From assembly GCF_030867095.1 (NCBI RefSeq), contig NC_081824.1, forward strand, positions 87,339,882-87,403,881: DNA of 64,000 nt, read 5' to 3'. The notes under the pieces are model-generated. The model worked only from the letters and a program-made list of their open reading frames with translations, was not told the DNA's origin and did no database searches. Below are positions 43,641-55,400 of the stretch, one piece after another. The translations under genes were made by a program, and so were the position numbers. Within the stretch, counting starts at the first letter, position 1. Each line of letters begins with the position of its first letter. The stretch comes from Alligator mississippiensis (taxonomy: Eukaryota; Chordata; Crocodylia; Alligatoridae).

Positions 43641-46600
43641 AAGGCAGGCGCTGAAATCCTCCCCCCCCCCCCCCCCACTCCCTCCCCTCTCACCCTCCTT
43701 TCCTCTCCTCTCATAAACTTCCCGGTGGATGGCATCAAGCAACATCTCTCCCACCCTTCCCCAGCCCCCCAAAGTTGCTAGGTAGGTAGGTGAGTGGGTG
43801 GGCGGGTAGGTGGTCGGGGCGGGGGGGAATGGATCTATGAGCCAAGTCGTAAATGTTTGCTTTCCCTGTTTCCAAACCTGCGAGGAAGTGCGTGCGTTGC
43901 CGTGAAGTCCGAAAGTGCCTGAGCAAGTGAATCTATCAGCGGTCGTAGCTCGTTAATTAGGCTGCGCGCCTTTCCAGCAGCTAAAAAATTAATTACCATC
44001 TTCAAATGTCATCCATCAGGGGCGCAGCAGAAACTTGGTTGTAAATCTGGACTGAGCTAATAACAGGCAGAGGGGAACCGGTCGTTTTTATAGCTTGTGG
44101 GAGTGGAGTGCAAGTGGGCCGCAATGTGTTTTTAACTGATAATATCAACATTCATTTGAGCACTTTGGCAAACGTTAAAGGGGGGGGAGGACTGGGTTCC
44201 TGATTTGTCAGCAGAGCTGCAATGCTCCCGTCTCCAGATCTGGAGAGGTCGCTCAGGTGTTGCAGTGAGCACCAGATTGCAACAGCAGGAGGATCCTGGT
44301 GGCAGGCAACTCTGAGGCGTTTGCAAGGATTCGCCGAAAAAATGGCCAAGAAACAAAGCTTCAGGGACCATATGTCACATATAGGCCAGGCTCTAAATTT
44401 ATCTCTCCCTTCTTTTCCTCCCATTTATTCTTGGAAGAGGCAAATATCAGAAGTTAAGGGATGTGATGCCCATGGTGCAAGTCATGTAGCCAGTTCGTAG
44501 ATCTGTAGCTACGGCAGGAAAATCCAAAGCTTTTCCTTTTTTTAAAAAAGTGTCATGGTAAAAATATGTCCCAGCAGGTGGCAGCTAACTGGAACTAGAT
44601 TAACTTTTAGTATGATAACAGGACATGGAAATTTATGGGCTGAAGAAGACAGTACCTGGTACAGGAATCGGAATCGTTAAATGTACTCTTAAGATGAATC
44701 CAAATCACCCTTTTTACATAATTTACGTTATATGCAGTGGACACACACATTCACAGGCAATTACTAGACTTTTGCCGGCCAATATTGCATGGCCTCAGGC
44801 AATTTCTGCTTCTTTTTTTAGTTCTAACATTTTCACCTGTGTGTTCTGCTTTTGTATAATATATATTATATTACACAGTATAATTTATATATATTATCTG
44901 GCAGCAATGTATATATATATTTACAGAGAGCGAGCGAGCGAGCACACGCGATATATTGTTACAAGACTGTAAGTGCAAAGGTGTAGAAAAAAGCACAATG
45001 TTTGACAGAGAATTGAATATTCCTATTTTTGGGTCTGATAACTGGGATGAGGAGGCCAGAGTCCCACTCAGCACCAGTATCAGATAGCCCTGCGCCTGAA
45101 AAGAATTGAACATCAGGAATTACAAGCACTAGAAAGGCTCTAGCAGGTTCCTGCTCGAAATACTATTTCATTAGCTGCCTCAATCCTTCAAATGTGTACT
45201 CTACTAGGAAGAAGCATATTAGGAGGTATCGAGTAGTTTTCTTTTTTTCTTTTGGAAATGTATGTTGTGAAGAGAGAAATGAAGCTGAGAACCTCTTAAC
45301 AGAAGGGGATCTGAAGGTGGTGGAGTTTGAGTCTTCAACTAATTGTATATATTGTAAATGGTCTTTAGCTATCAAAGATAGGACTCACTGAATATTCAGA
45401 TGCCTAAGAAAATGGGGGCCTTTATCAGAGAGGAATGACTGATGCTGATGAAAGCATTTTTGGCTTAACCACCACCTTTCTTTGAGAGCGGGGGATATAG
45501 CTTAATAAAACTCTAGACATTGTACGGTAGGATATTATGTACTCCAAAGCGATCCTATGAACTATCAGTAAAGACACAGGCCAGCCAATCTAGTAAGGAA
45601 AAGAGCCGCTGTCTTTAAAACAATGGATACAATATTTTAATTTTCTTTCGGTAGTAGAAACTATTGGAGGGAAAAAACGTGTTTTGACACCTAAAATGAT
45701 ACATTGTTTCCGTACTACATCTCACCACCAGCGCTGCGCAGTGACTGAGCGGTGCTCTCCCTGGTGCTGAAAAGTAACAGCTCTTTAGCTCTACTCCATT
45801 TCAGCACGACAGTTCCAGTCGCTGTCCGTGGTGGTTTTTGCTTTCCAGGTCAGTAATAGACCGTCATTAAGAGTGAAAGGAAAATTAACTTGAGCATTAT
45901 GCATGAGTACATGTTTTGAACGGTAGAATGCTAGGTATTTAACGATCAAAAGCATTGCTGATAGATTGTTTTCAATTACTGCAGAGGAGCCTTGGTGTGC
46001 TGGGAGTTTTGTTCTTCTTTTACGGAGAGCTGGATACTTCCCGGGTAATTTAGAATATCAGTGTGAATAATAACTAGTTAAAATAGTCAGATTGCCCCAA
46101 GGTATAAGTTTATTTTAATCTATTGTTAAATGTGCTAACATGGACAATGGATTTTAACAATTCACAAACTTGCTCTAAAAATCAGGCGACCCAGAGTGCT
46201 ACGCTCTGAGCATGCATAACAAAACGTGTATGTAAGGATATCTGATCTGTTGACAAATTAAAATTGCTCGTAGTTATAACGGAGGTCAGCTCTGTTTCCC
46301 TTTGGACTAAGATAAAATATGAAAAAGTAGAACAGAGTGGATGAAACACCACATACAAAGAAAGAACATCTCAGACTGCACATTTTCCTAGGAGATATTC
46401 TAAGTGTGAACTGAAGGAGTCGCTAGATATCCTTGATTCTAACACTAGGTGTTCTTTTAAAGTGCTCCAATAGTCAAATCATTTGATTGAATTGCCTGCT
46501 AGACTGCAGAACTAGCCATTCATGATACTTATTTTTGACACTGCAGTTATGCCTCCATTTTAAAGAAAAAATCAATGGCGTTTAATAATCCTATCGCAGA

Positions 46601-48230
46601 ATATAAATTTCTCTTCATCAGCCTTTTACCATATCTTAAGTAAATACAGTCAGGAGAAAAAAAATCAGTCAGCCCTAACCTTCGAAAGTTACTGTGAATT
46701 GCTAAGACTTTAAAGGGAATGTATCACTAAGATTATAGATAATAAATCCAATTGTAATATAATTTATCCTGCATGTCCAAGCTCTGTGTATATTTCTTAA
46801 GAATTAACCATAACCCACGTCTCTATTGCTACACTTCTGTAGTATGTTTCTTCCGGCTGGTATCATTTAATTTCTGTGAAACCAAGTTTGTGTTGTCTTC
46901 GTTTATGGAAAAAATTCTCTCACTGATATGTTTTTTTCCAGCAATAAAGAGATGTTGCATAGCCAGGAAGAATATAGATTAATCTGCATTCATTTTCCTT
47001 GTGGAGTCCTAGGGATTATCTTTTAATATGAGTAATAAAACTCAAATAGCTCCAGTAAAAGTTTTACTCTCCGGTTGGTCCAAAAGGGACGGAGACTTTT
47101 TACAATGTGTTTTGATGAATGCACAGAGATGCAAATACCCGATTAAAAATATCTTGATGGCTTTTCCAAGCAAAATCTGAACTATTCCAAAGAGTGCTTA
47201 CACCTTAATCTAGTTGAAAGAGAAAAGTACATTGTTGCAGTTTTGGATAAAAACTGGATGCACCAGCCGCAAATTGGCAAATGCTATTGCTCTTAGTAAA
47301 GATAGTAACGTAAGTAAATGTGCTTAGGTTACAGTTCCATAGTAACCATAGGTCTCAATGCAAGTGACGTTAGGAACACTATCAGAATACCACACTGTAT
47401 GGAGAGCTGAGTGTAAAAGTGAGAATCAGAATATAAACACATGCAAATCCACACATCATTCTGCCTTTCCAACAGCGTTGTAACTTCAAGTAAGTTGAGC
47501 GACGTGAAAATGAAGGTCTGTCAATTCCACACCAGTAGATCTTTTTTTAAAGCACTACAATTTCCGCTTTACTTTGAAGCTGGATGTTCAGTCGGTCCGG
47601 TGCAACTTGCTAAAGACAGCCAGTACACAGACCATCGTGTTTACGTAAATGCATGCCTCAGGTGCACAAGTAATAGAAAGTGAGTGGAAATATCGGGACC
47701 TTTCTAAACCCAAATCACATTCTGATCCCCCACATGACTTATTGTCAGCCTTTGCAACACGTCCTCTTCCACAACTCCAAGGCTAAGTGATTTCGACCCA
47801 GCTAGTCAGCTATTAAAACTCATGAATTGATTTTTTGGAGAACCGCACCCCCTGTCCAAAGCTGACTCTTTGCAGTGAAATACCGGTAGCTATTGTTGAA
47901 ACCAAATAAAAAAAATAGAAATAATAATTTTAGGCACGTAAATAAACCCGAGTTGGTTTTTCAAAAAAGGTAGGCGATCAGATCGGTTGCATAATAGAAA
48001 TAGGGAAGGCTGTCTGGCAGGCAGCCTTAAGAAGAGAAGAGCTATCTCAATTTCTCTCACTTAATCTTGGCTTCACGTCAGAAGCTGTGCAGCAGTGCAG
48101 TAGAATGGGAGCACAGCAAAAGCTTCGCCAGTAAAACGCCTGGTGCTCATTGACTCTCGCTATGTGGCGATACCTCAGCGATTTCTCAAGCTGGATTTCC
48201 TATTGATTTTCCTCCTTTCTTGCCTCCCAG
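43641..48230 (+). other. Probable GRIK2 intron or 5' flank, without recognised transposons
   Basis: About 4.6 kb with no transposon or gene that I recognise. It holds an AT-rich microsatellite patch at 44854-44930 and a short GAGC repeat near 44929-44945. The acceptor at its end is a strong pyrimidine tract followed by CAG (48228-48230). Confidence 0.5.
43661..43676 (+). repeat. Poly(C) run
   Basis: A run of about 16 C just downstream of the candidate first exon. A similar run of about 14 C lies at 41898-41911. Confidence 0.9.
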
Positions 48231-48289
48231 GTTCACCCGGCTGGACATTGTGTGTGTTTGGATTTCTCAAGGATTCTCCCCCGACTAAC

Positions 48290-48340
48290 ATGGATGTCCC
48301 ACCATTCCTTGCAGTTGAAGGTTGCTCCTTGGCGCAGTGA
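48290..48340 (+). promoter_or_regulatory. Upstream ORF 1 of GRIK2 (16 codons)
   Basis: ATG at 48290 opens a frame MDVPPFLAVEGCSLAQ that stops with TGA at 48338-48340. The stop is followed directly by the ATG of uORF 2. Confidence 0.7.
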
Positions 48341-48403
48341 ATGAAGAACATGCAGGGATTGCTAATGGGTTTGGGAAGCGTAGACTCTCTCCTCTCTCTG
48401 TGA
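48341..48403 (+). promoter_or_regulatory. Upstream ORF 2 of GRIK2 (20 codons)
   Basis: ATG at 48341, directly behind the stop of uORF 1, encodes MKNMQGLLMGLGSVDSLLSL and ends with TGA at 48401-48403. Confidence 0.7.
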
Positions 48404-48405
48404 CC

Positions 48406-48414
48406 ATGCCGTGA
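48406..48414 (+). promoter_or_regulatory. Upstream ORF 3, minimal Met-Pro-stop
   Basis: ATG CCG TGA at 48406-48414, two bases after the stop of uORF 2 and 103 bases before the main start codon. Confidence 0.65.
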
Positions 48415-48517
48415 TCGTGTCTGAGGGCCATCAGTTTACGTTTCCTCATTCTTACCCTACCGGGGAGCCTGACGCTTAGAAGGGGGAAGTAAGGCAGCGC
48501 GTGTGCATAGAAACACC

Positions 48518-48632
48518 ATGAAGATTATTTTCCCGATTCTAACTAATCCAGTCTTCAGATGCACCATTAGACTCCTTCTTTGCTTACTGTGGATTGGATA
48601 TTCTCAAGGAACCACACATGTATTAAGATTCG
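48518..48632 (+). CDS. GRIK2: GRIK2 (GluK2) first coding exon, N-terminal signal peptide
   Basis: The frame encodes [15 protein letters not shown], then [16 protein letters not shown], then TTHVLRF, and ends one base into the next codon (phase 1, glycine). This is the start of GluK2, a kainate-type ionotropic glutamate receptor subunit that forms tetrameric cation channels in neurons. Residues 1-31 form the signal peptide, with a hydrophobic core (LLLCLLWIG), and the mature chain starts at TTHVLRF, the first strand of the amino-terminal domain. Compared with the mammalian protein as I remember it, residues 9, 15, 17 and 18 differ (S to T, R to C, V to I, K to R), all inside the cleaved peptide. 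The start has A at -3. The remaining ~870 residues lie in exons beyond the window. Confidence 0.93.
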
Positions 48633-51600
48633 GTAAGATTTCCCGACACTTTTGCATGGTGCTGAATATTGTATTCGTGTGATTGTGTCAGAAGGAGGGT
48701 TGCTGGGGAAGAGCTGGGAGCTGCTGCTGCTGCTGGAGTCAGGCGCCGAGTCCTTCTGTATTTTGCATCCGGATGGCTGAAACAGCGTGTTTGTGTGTCG
48801 AGGCAGTTTGCTGTATCATGATGATGATGAGGAGGAGGGGGATAATAATGGGGACAATGACCGGCAAGCAAGCGTGTTTGTCGAGGGTTCTGCAGAATGA
48901 TCAGAGCTTGCGTGGCTCCCTGGTACGGTGCCTGTTTGTTTCCATAGCAGTGGAAAACGCGGCTAAAATAGCTGTTGATTAGTTAAGATCCGACAACTAG
49001 TTGTTAAGTTTCACTCGCCTTCTCCCCTTCTATGGCCCTCCGAGGCTGAGTGTCCGAGCGGATCCAACCTTGTCCAAGGGACCTTTAGTTCTGATTTCCT
49101 TGAAACGTCTTTAGTGGCACTTTTCCTGGTGCTTGGGCTGTGATGGAACAGATGCTTTGTAAACTGTTAGCTGAATGCAAAGGAGTCACCGCGGAAGGAC
49201 TCTTGACACACAAAAACGCGCTTCTAAGCGGCGAACGGGAATGGGTCATTATTTTTTCCCCTTGTAAGACAAAAAGAGCCAGGGACAACCACAGGCGGGG
49301 CAGTGCACATTTCAAGGGAAAACATATTGGTCGCCCAGCTCAAAGAGCTTCCTTTCTCCCTCCTGTATCTTTTGGAAACTAGCTTTAAAAACTGAGCGTG
49401 AAACTTCTGTGAGAAAGCATCCTGGCTAGAGAGTTGCTGAAGACAACTCGTCACGGACCAGACTGTTCCTTGGCACTGGAGCAGACCTGGGTATGAAAAG
49501 TTCTTGCAAGTGGGTGAGAGCCACAGTGGTGGGACTAGGGACAGGGCACAGATCCGCCAGCCGAATAGCTAAAGTGCCTTGGGTTGGGTGTGCAGACAGT
49601 GCACACACGGGAAAAGTTGTTCGGCCAAAGAAACGGCCCCCTCTGTGCCAGTCCGCGAGGTGTGTAGGAGTTGCTATTCTTTCCCATGCCTATAGTGAGT
49701 TCCCTATTGTAGCATTGTAATGGTACTCGCCACTGAAAGCTCCCTTTTGCCTAGGAAAACGCTGCATACCTTGCTCTTTCTTTGTTTAAATCACGTTTAG
49801 GAGGGTGTGTGTGGTGGCGGGGGGGGAGGGGAGGAGGTGATTAAAGTCTCCGGGTTGTTATTGATCTCGGGTGCTGAATTCCTAGTAGCACTTTCTTCTG
49901 CTTCCATCTGGTCTAAAGGTGGTGCTTAAGGCACGTTGCTCTTAGCAACCATCTTCAGGAACGCTTGTTTCTTTGGACACGGCTAAACAGGTCCATATAT
50001 CATTGCGGAGTTTATTTTGCATTGAAGCCGCTCCGTAGGCGTTGCTGCGACATGAGTGCCAGAGCTGAAGGTAATCCGGCGCGGTCCAGCTGTGCCTGTG
50101 CGACAGGTTCCTAGTCGTTGCTGTGCAGGGGGATCTTTCCAGCTCGCTTGGCTTTCAGGGGCAGCTATGGAAACACGCTCTCCCACCCCCACCTCCGGTA
50201 GGAGATAAGCTGTCCGCCTTGCTCTTCGCCTCCTCGCTGCAATGCTCACTAGGATGTCATAGATCAAGCTACTATTTGAAGATGAGGAAAACAATAATCT
50301 GGAGCTCGCAGCAGAAGGAGGGAGCCTTTCCCCCGAAGGGCTGTCACTCGGCCGTGCAGAATGGATTTTTCTCGCTAACTTCCTTCCCTAAACTCTCTCC
50401 TGGACATCCAGTCGGTTTAGGGCTTTCACTCGTGCTTGCCATTCACGGCCATGTGTAGTAGCAAACTAGAAATCCGCTTCATGCTTTTTCCTTGCTTAAA
50501 AAAATACTCCTCCATCTCCACCTCTGCCCTTGCGGCACCAAAGTTGCTTCTTTTAAGTGGACTCCCAGCAGTAAGGGGGAAGAGGGCTCCCTGTCTTGCC
50601 CTCCCGGCCTGTTGCACGTGCCTGCCATTGCTACAGACCTTGGTTTTCACCGTAGTTCAGGAATAGTCCTTTGTGGAAAAGTTCAGCTCCTTTCCAAGAG
50701 GATTAGATCGCCTGGGAGAGAAGGGGTGTGGGGAGGAAAGGGATGACAATTCTGTGAAAGGAGATGGCTAAATTATTTTAAGGGGCAATAGGAGAGCCCA
50801 TCAGGCTGCCTGCTACTCCGAGCTGTCCCTGCTCCCTTGCGGGAGACAAGGCAGTGTCTGAGGAGATCCCCTTCAGAAGGCAGCCCCTTCTCTTCCTTCT
50901 CAGCCGGCAGCGCTATGGCAACAGGGGAGAGCTTGTAGCTGCCAGAGCTCCAGCCCCCTTCACCCCCCTGTGCAAATGAACCACATTGGGCTCTCATTGT
51001 CCTTCCCACGGCTCCTGTCACTGTTGGGACTAGTCACTAGTCCTGTCAGCCTCCCTCCCTCTGTTTCAAGCTACCTTTTAACAAGGGCACTAGAAAGCCG
51101 AACGCCTGTGTGACTTGTCACAGGCCGAGACTTATTTTTTTCTACCAGCGCCGGGGATCAAAAAGAATAATTAAATCTCTGGCTGCATTACATCAACCTG
51201 CCCTCACCTCCCTCGTCCAGCTGCACAGCGCCGTGTCTGCCTACATTCCTAGCAGCTACTTTGGCCCCCGCCTAGCAAGGCCAGGTGGAAAGGATCGTGC
51301 TTTCTGGGAGCCAAAGAGCCAGCCCGGTTCTTCTTATTTCAGAGCAGCTGTCCGGGGATAAGCCCCAGGCTTGCACCTGCGATGTTCAGGATTTGCTGCT
51401 GAGAGTGAAGGAAGGCGCAGCGACACTGGAATCGTAGCCCTGCTGCTGGGGCTGGTGAAACCTGGGTCTAGACTTAGAAGAGAGATCGAGGCCAGAATAG
51501 CCTTTCTTAATTATCCCCATGGTGTCGAGTCAGAAGCTCACACCTTCTCTTCCCTTGCTACACGCAAGCAGAAATACGAGACCATAGATAGGACCCTTCA

Positions 51601-52197
51601 GTTGTCACGGTCTGTTAAATTCACAGCAGAAGCCGGGCCTGATCACTTCCAAGCGGGCCAGCCAGCCGAAACACGCGCTGGCGTGTATGTGCAGAGGGTT
51701 GCGCTGCTGCTTAAGCCCTAAGGTCCCAACCCCCATCCCCAGGGCCCTCGCAAGGAAGTTAAGCACTTGCCCACCTGTGCGTAGCCGCATGGCTGAGGTC
51801 GGGGCGTGGGGCGGTGCTGCGCCCCAGCCCGCAGGCTTTCAGGACCACGATCAGCGCCAGCTGGTGCTGTCTTCAGCCGGGACGTCCTCATGGTTGGAAG
51901 TGAAGAGAGACGGGGAATACATGAGTCCCCCTCCCCCGCTGTTTCCCTGCTTCCGCAGGTCCCCTGGTCAAAGCTTCAGCAGCTGGCTCTCAGCTGCTCA
52001 AATAGGGACTAGGAGACCAGGCCGGCAGGCAGCGGCGGAATCCAGCTGTTGCTGACCGTCACAGCCAGCTAGGTTTCATCAGACTTTGTCCGGGTTTACC
52101 CGAGCCACGCCAATGCCTCTCTCTGTCCAGGAGGTAGGGACATAAATGCCAGCCCCTCCACTTCGATACCGACCCTTGCAAGCCTCTTATTTTAGAC
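48633..52197 (+). other. GRIK2: GRIK2 first coding intron, first part
   Basis: The intron starts at GTAAGA and continues past the window end. This part holds no recognised transposon or gene. Many open frames on both strands in its moderately GC-rich sequence match nothing known. A short G-rich patch lies near 49820-49840. Confidence 0.6.
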
Positions 52198-52449
52198 CAG
52201 GGGTGGCCAACCTGCTGCACCGGAGCCACATGCGGCTCTTCAGAAGTTAGTATGCGTGTCCTTGAATCTTTGCACAAGGACACGGTAGCCACCTTCCAAG
52301 TGTCTCCTTGAATCTTTGCACAAGGACACGGTGGCCAGCTTCCAAATGTGGAAGCTGGTCACCGTGTCCTTGTGCAAAGATTCAAGCAGACGCATATTCA
52401 CTTCTGAAGAGCCGCATGTGGCTCTGGAGCCGCAGGTTGGCCACTCCAG
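52198..52449. mobile_element. hAT-type foldback MITE (252 bp) in the GRIK2 intron
   Basis: The ends CAGGGGTGGCCAACCTG and, reverse complemented, CTGGAGTGGCCAACCTG are inverted and are followed inward by about 30 more complementary bases (gagccacatgcggctcttca). The flanking octamers ttttagac (52190-52197) and ttttaggc (52450-52457) agree at 7 of 8. Inside, a 'gtccttgaatctttgcacaa' unit occurs twice forward and once inverted, so the transcript would fold into a long hairpin. Confidence 0.85.
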
Positions 52450-52457
52450 TTTTAGGC

Positions 52458-55400
52458 GATTGCCTGTCTGGAGCCGTTTAAAACTCGTTGGATACACTCC
52501 CTTCAGGCCCCCTCTGCATACCAGGAAGAAGCTGGGGCCAGATCCTAGTCGCTGGTGCCCTGGCACGGCCTTGATGCCACTGAGACAAATGCTTGGAGCC
52601 ACATCAGCTGGGTTGGGTTGTCAAGACCAATGTTTGTCAACTTACATTCTCCCCTAACCACTGATTCTCTGCGGGAGCATATTCAAGCTCTGAAGCAGAA
52701 ATATTCCCCCAACCTGGTACTGGTAGATTTTCTCTCCTATGCCTGGTGTAACTGCCTCGTCCTCCTTTTTTTATCATATATAAGCAAACCCGGGGGGAAA
52801 TGAAACCACAACACTTCATATGCCAAAGGGAGGGGACTGGGCATAGAAACCTCGGCTCCATGTGGCAGTGGTTATGATCTTTCCTTGTTTAGGTAGTGCT
52901 GATGTTTCCACTCTTAGGAGCTGATTCCGAGCACATGGGATGAACTGGCTGAATGGTACCCGTAAGAGTTTTTCCTCTTTTTAGGGGAACTGAAGAGATA
53001 TTTCCCTTTTATATGGGTGAAGAGGAGTGCCCATCTCTGATCCTAAGAACTGGTGTCTTGAGAGCAAGGATTTCAGGTTAAACCTGAGGCAACTTCAGGA
53101 AAAATACTGATCGATTCTCATGATCAGCCCCTGCAGGTTTCTGGAAGGAGCTCCAGCTCATATTGCCCTTCATCAAACTTAGTCAAGTGTTTTCAGGAAG
53201 CAGGACCGAACACCTAGTTTTGTCTTGTTTTCTAAGCACCAGGGACACCGGCTACATTGCCTGGCTTTTTTCTAAGGACCCCGAGAAGCGGGAATTACTG
53301 CTCAGCAGGCGCTTCTTCAGTGAAGGCTTGGCATCTAGGCTCCCTCTCAAATATTGCACCAAACTGAGCCAAGCGAGTCCCTATCCACAGAAACTTTCAC
53401 TACGCGGGGGAATGAGTAAAACAAGTAAATGGCCGGGGCTTGGAATTGGCTTCTCGTGCCATTGCCCGTGGGCATCTATCCTAGCAGTGGAAGCCAGAAG
53501 ATCAGTTTGCCAGAACATTATTAAACAGCAAAGGCATCGAGCAGCCGTGAGAGCTGATCGTTTCATACAGTTTACAGGCTCCTCCAGTTGCATAAGCTTT
53601 ACCTCTAGGGCAATACTGGAAGGCTTGAATAGACCCCACCTGCTTCAAACAGCTCGAGTGGGACATCTTTTCCTTTGATCTCTCTTCTTCTTGGGAATGA
53701 CTCTCCCTTGCTGTTGCAGTCCCCATGTCTGAAGTCAGACTGCAATGTTGAGGGGAAGGAGCTATGGAGTGCCTAGCTCTCTCCACTGTCTATGCTTGAG
53801 GGGGTCTGCTTGGGTGGGAAGGACTGGGCTGTGGTGGGGGCTGGGCAGGGGAGAGGGTATTTGCCTTCATTGCAGGGGTTTGGATTTAGCAACGCTCCAG
53901 GTTCAGGAGTGGGGAAGTGCTTTGTTTAGATTCAATGGACCTGGCAAGGAGCCTCCGATGTGTATTAACGTCCCCAGCGCGCTCTCTTCACAATCAGACT
54001 TAAAACCAACAGCAATCAAAATCTTTGGAGGAGGGGTAAGGTCAAGAGCCTCGGGAAGGCAGGTAGGAGGTGAGAAGCATTGTTATTGACTGGTCCAGAT
54101 TAAACAGCACAGAGGAAGATTTCAATTTGATAACGTCACAGCCCTTCCTGTTTTTCTTTACTGCTTCTGCTGACAATTTTGTAAGGTAATTAAATTGGCT
54201 GATTGAAGTCACAGTGGTCATGGGGCGATAAAGACCATTTGGATTTAATGGAATTTAAAAACAACAGTGCACTGCACACAACTCTTACAGAACAAGAATT
54301 TTAATGACTCATTCAGGGTGCTGACTAAATACAACGTCCTGAGCAAGTTTAATTGAAAGGGCAAAGCAGATTAGCTGTATACAGTCTTTATTGCCGGAGA
54401 TAGGGGAATTAAAATTATCCTGTTAAAAGACTCATTATTACATTATCAAGATTTAATGTGGGTTAAGTAAGTTTCCTTCTATGTAGGGCCTTTGGAATAT
54501 CCCTGGATCCCTAAACCCCACTGCTTGAAACTAAGGAGAGCTGTGGAAAGATTTGCACACAACTATCTTATGAATGGAGTGATTAGATGTACAGCTCACT
54601 TTTTGGTGACTGTTACTGAGTCTCTGGATGTCATGGAAAGTTCAGGTCATGCTTTCAATGTAAATGTGGTTGATGAGTGAAATGGGTTCTGGTGCTGGAG
54701 ATAAGGGACCGGAAAAAAAGAGATTGACTTGCATATTTTAAAAATGAGTTCTCTTACAAAGGAGAACTCCCTCCCCCTCACATACACAATACCAGACAAA
54801 GACTTGCAGTTATTGACAATGACTACAAAGTATTTGTTAGTTTCTTGATGTGTATCTTGTTTGTTTCTTTGGTTTAATCTCCCCCTCCTTAATCTCTTGC
54901 ACTGAAACTATTATTAGCAGTTCTGTCAATAATGCAGAAGAAAAGCTAGAAAGTCCCTTATTTCCATACTTTCCAATTTGCAAGGCAAATTAATGTTGCC
55001 TGAATAAGCTGATTATAGATGTTGTGCTGTAATGTATGTTGGAAGATTAGATTAAACAATATCACAACATAATATTATACAGTCACGTTTGAAACCTTGA
55101 GAATCAGAAGCCAGTATAAAAGCAATATGTTTGCAAAATCTTATTTTTTATCTCACTAGTTATTTTGGGGTCCTTTGTACAATAACTGCATATAGTAATG
55201 TTAGTATTAATAATAGACCTAGGTTTATGTATTACCTCCAACTTCAAAAGATCTAAGGAATTTTTTGACCATTATTAAATTACAATACACATAGTGATCA
55301 CTTTGACTTTCACTAGGAAAGCCCAGTGTGGGAAAACCCAGATAATATTTTAATAGAATATAAAAGCACTAAGTAGTAGTGTAGAGCTATTGATACGTAT

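Larger units (their letters stand above)
48231..48632 (+). other. GRIK2: GRIK2 exon with the start codon: 5' UTR plus signal-peptide coding part
   Basis: The exon begins after a strong acceptor (pyrimidine-rich tract ending tgcctcccag at 48230) and ends at the donor G|GTAAGA (exon ends 48632, GT at 48633-48634). It carries 287 bases of 5' UTR with three short upstream ORFs and then 115 coding bases. The exon could also begin further upstream if an alternative promoter is used. The 3' boundary is firm because it matches the known phase-1 split in the glycine codon of GRIK2. Confidence 0.75.

Noticed and set aside
41938-43738. Long overlapping open frames (up to 278 codons) on both strands of the CpG island
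   Set aside because: They overlap in several frames, are rich in P, A, G and R, and match no known protein. High GC removes stop codons by chance.
48683-48982. 99-codon frame directly after the GRIK2 exon as read-through coding sequence
   Set aside because: The GRIK2 frame is cut by a consensus donor at 48632/48633 in the known phase, and this frame is unrelated to GRIK2.
53163-53678. 171-codon plus-strand frame in the GRIK2 intron
   Set aside because: No recognisable domain, no promoter or splice signals that fit, and a competing antisense frame. It is probably chance.
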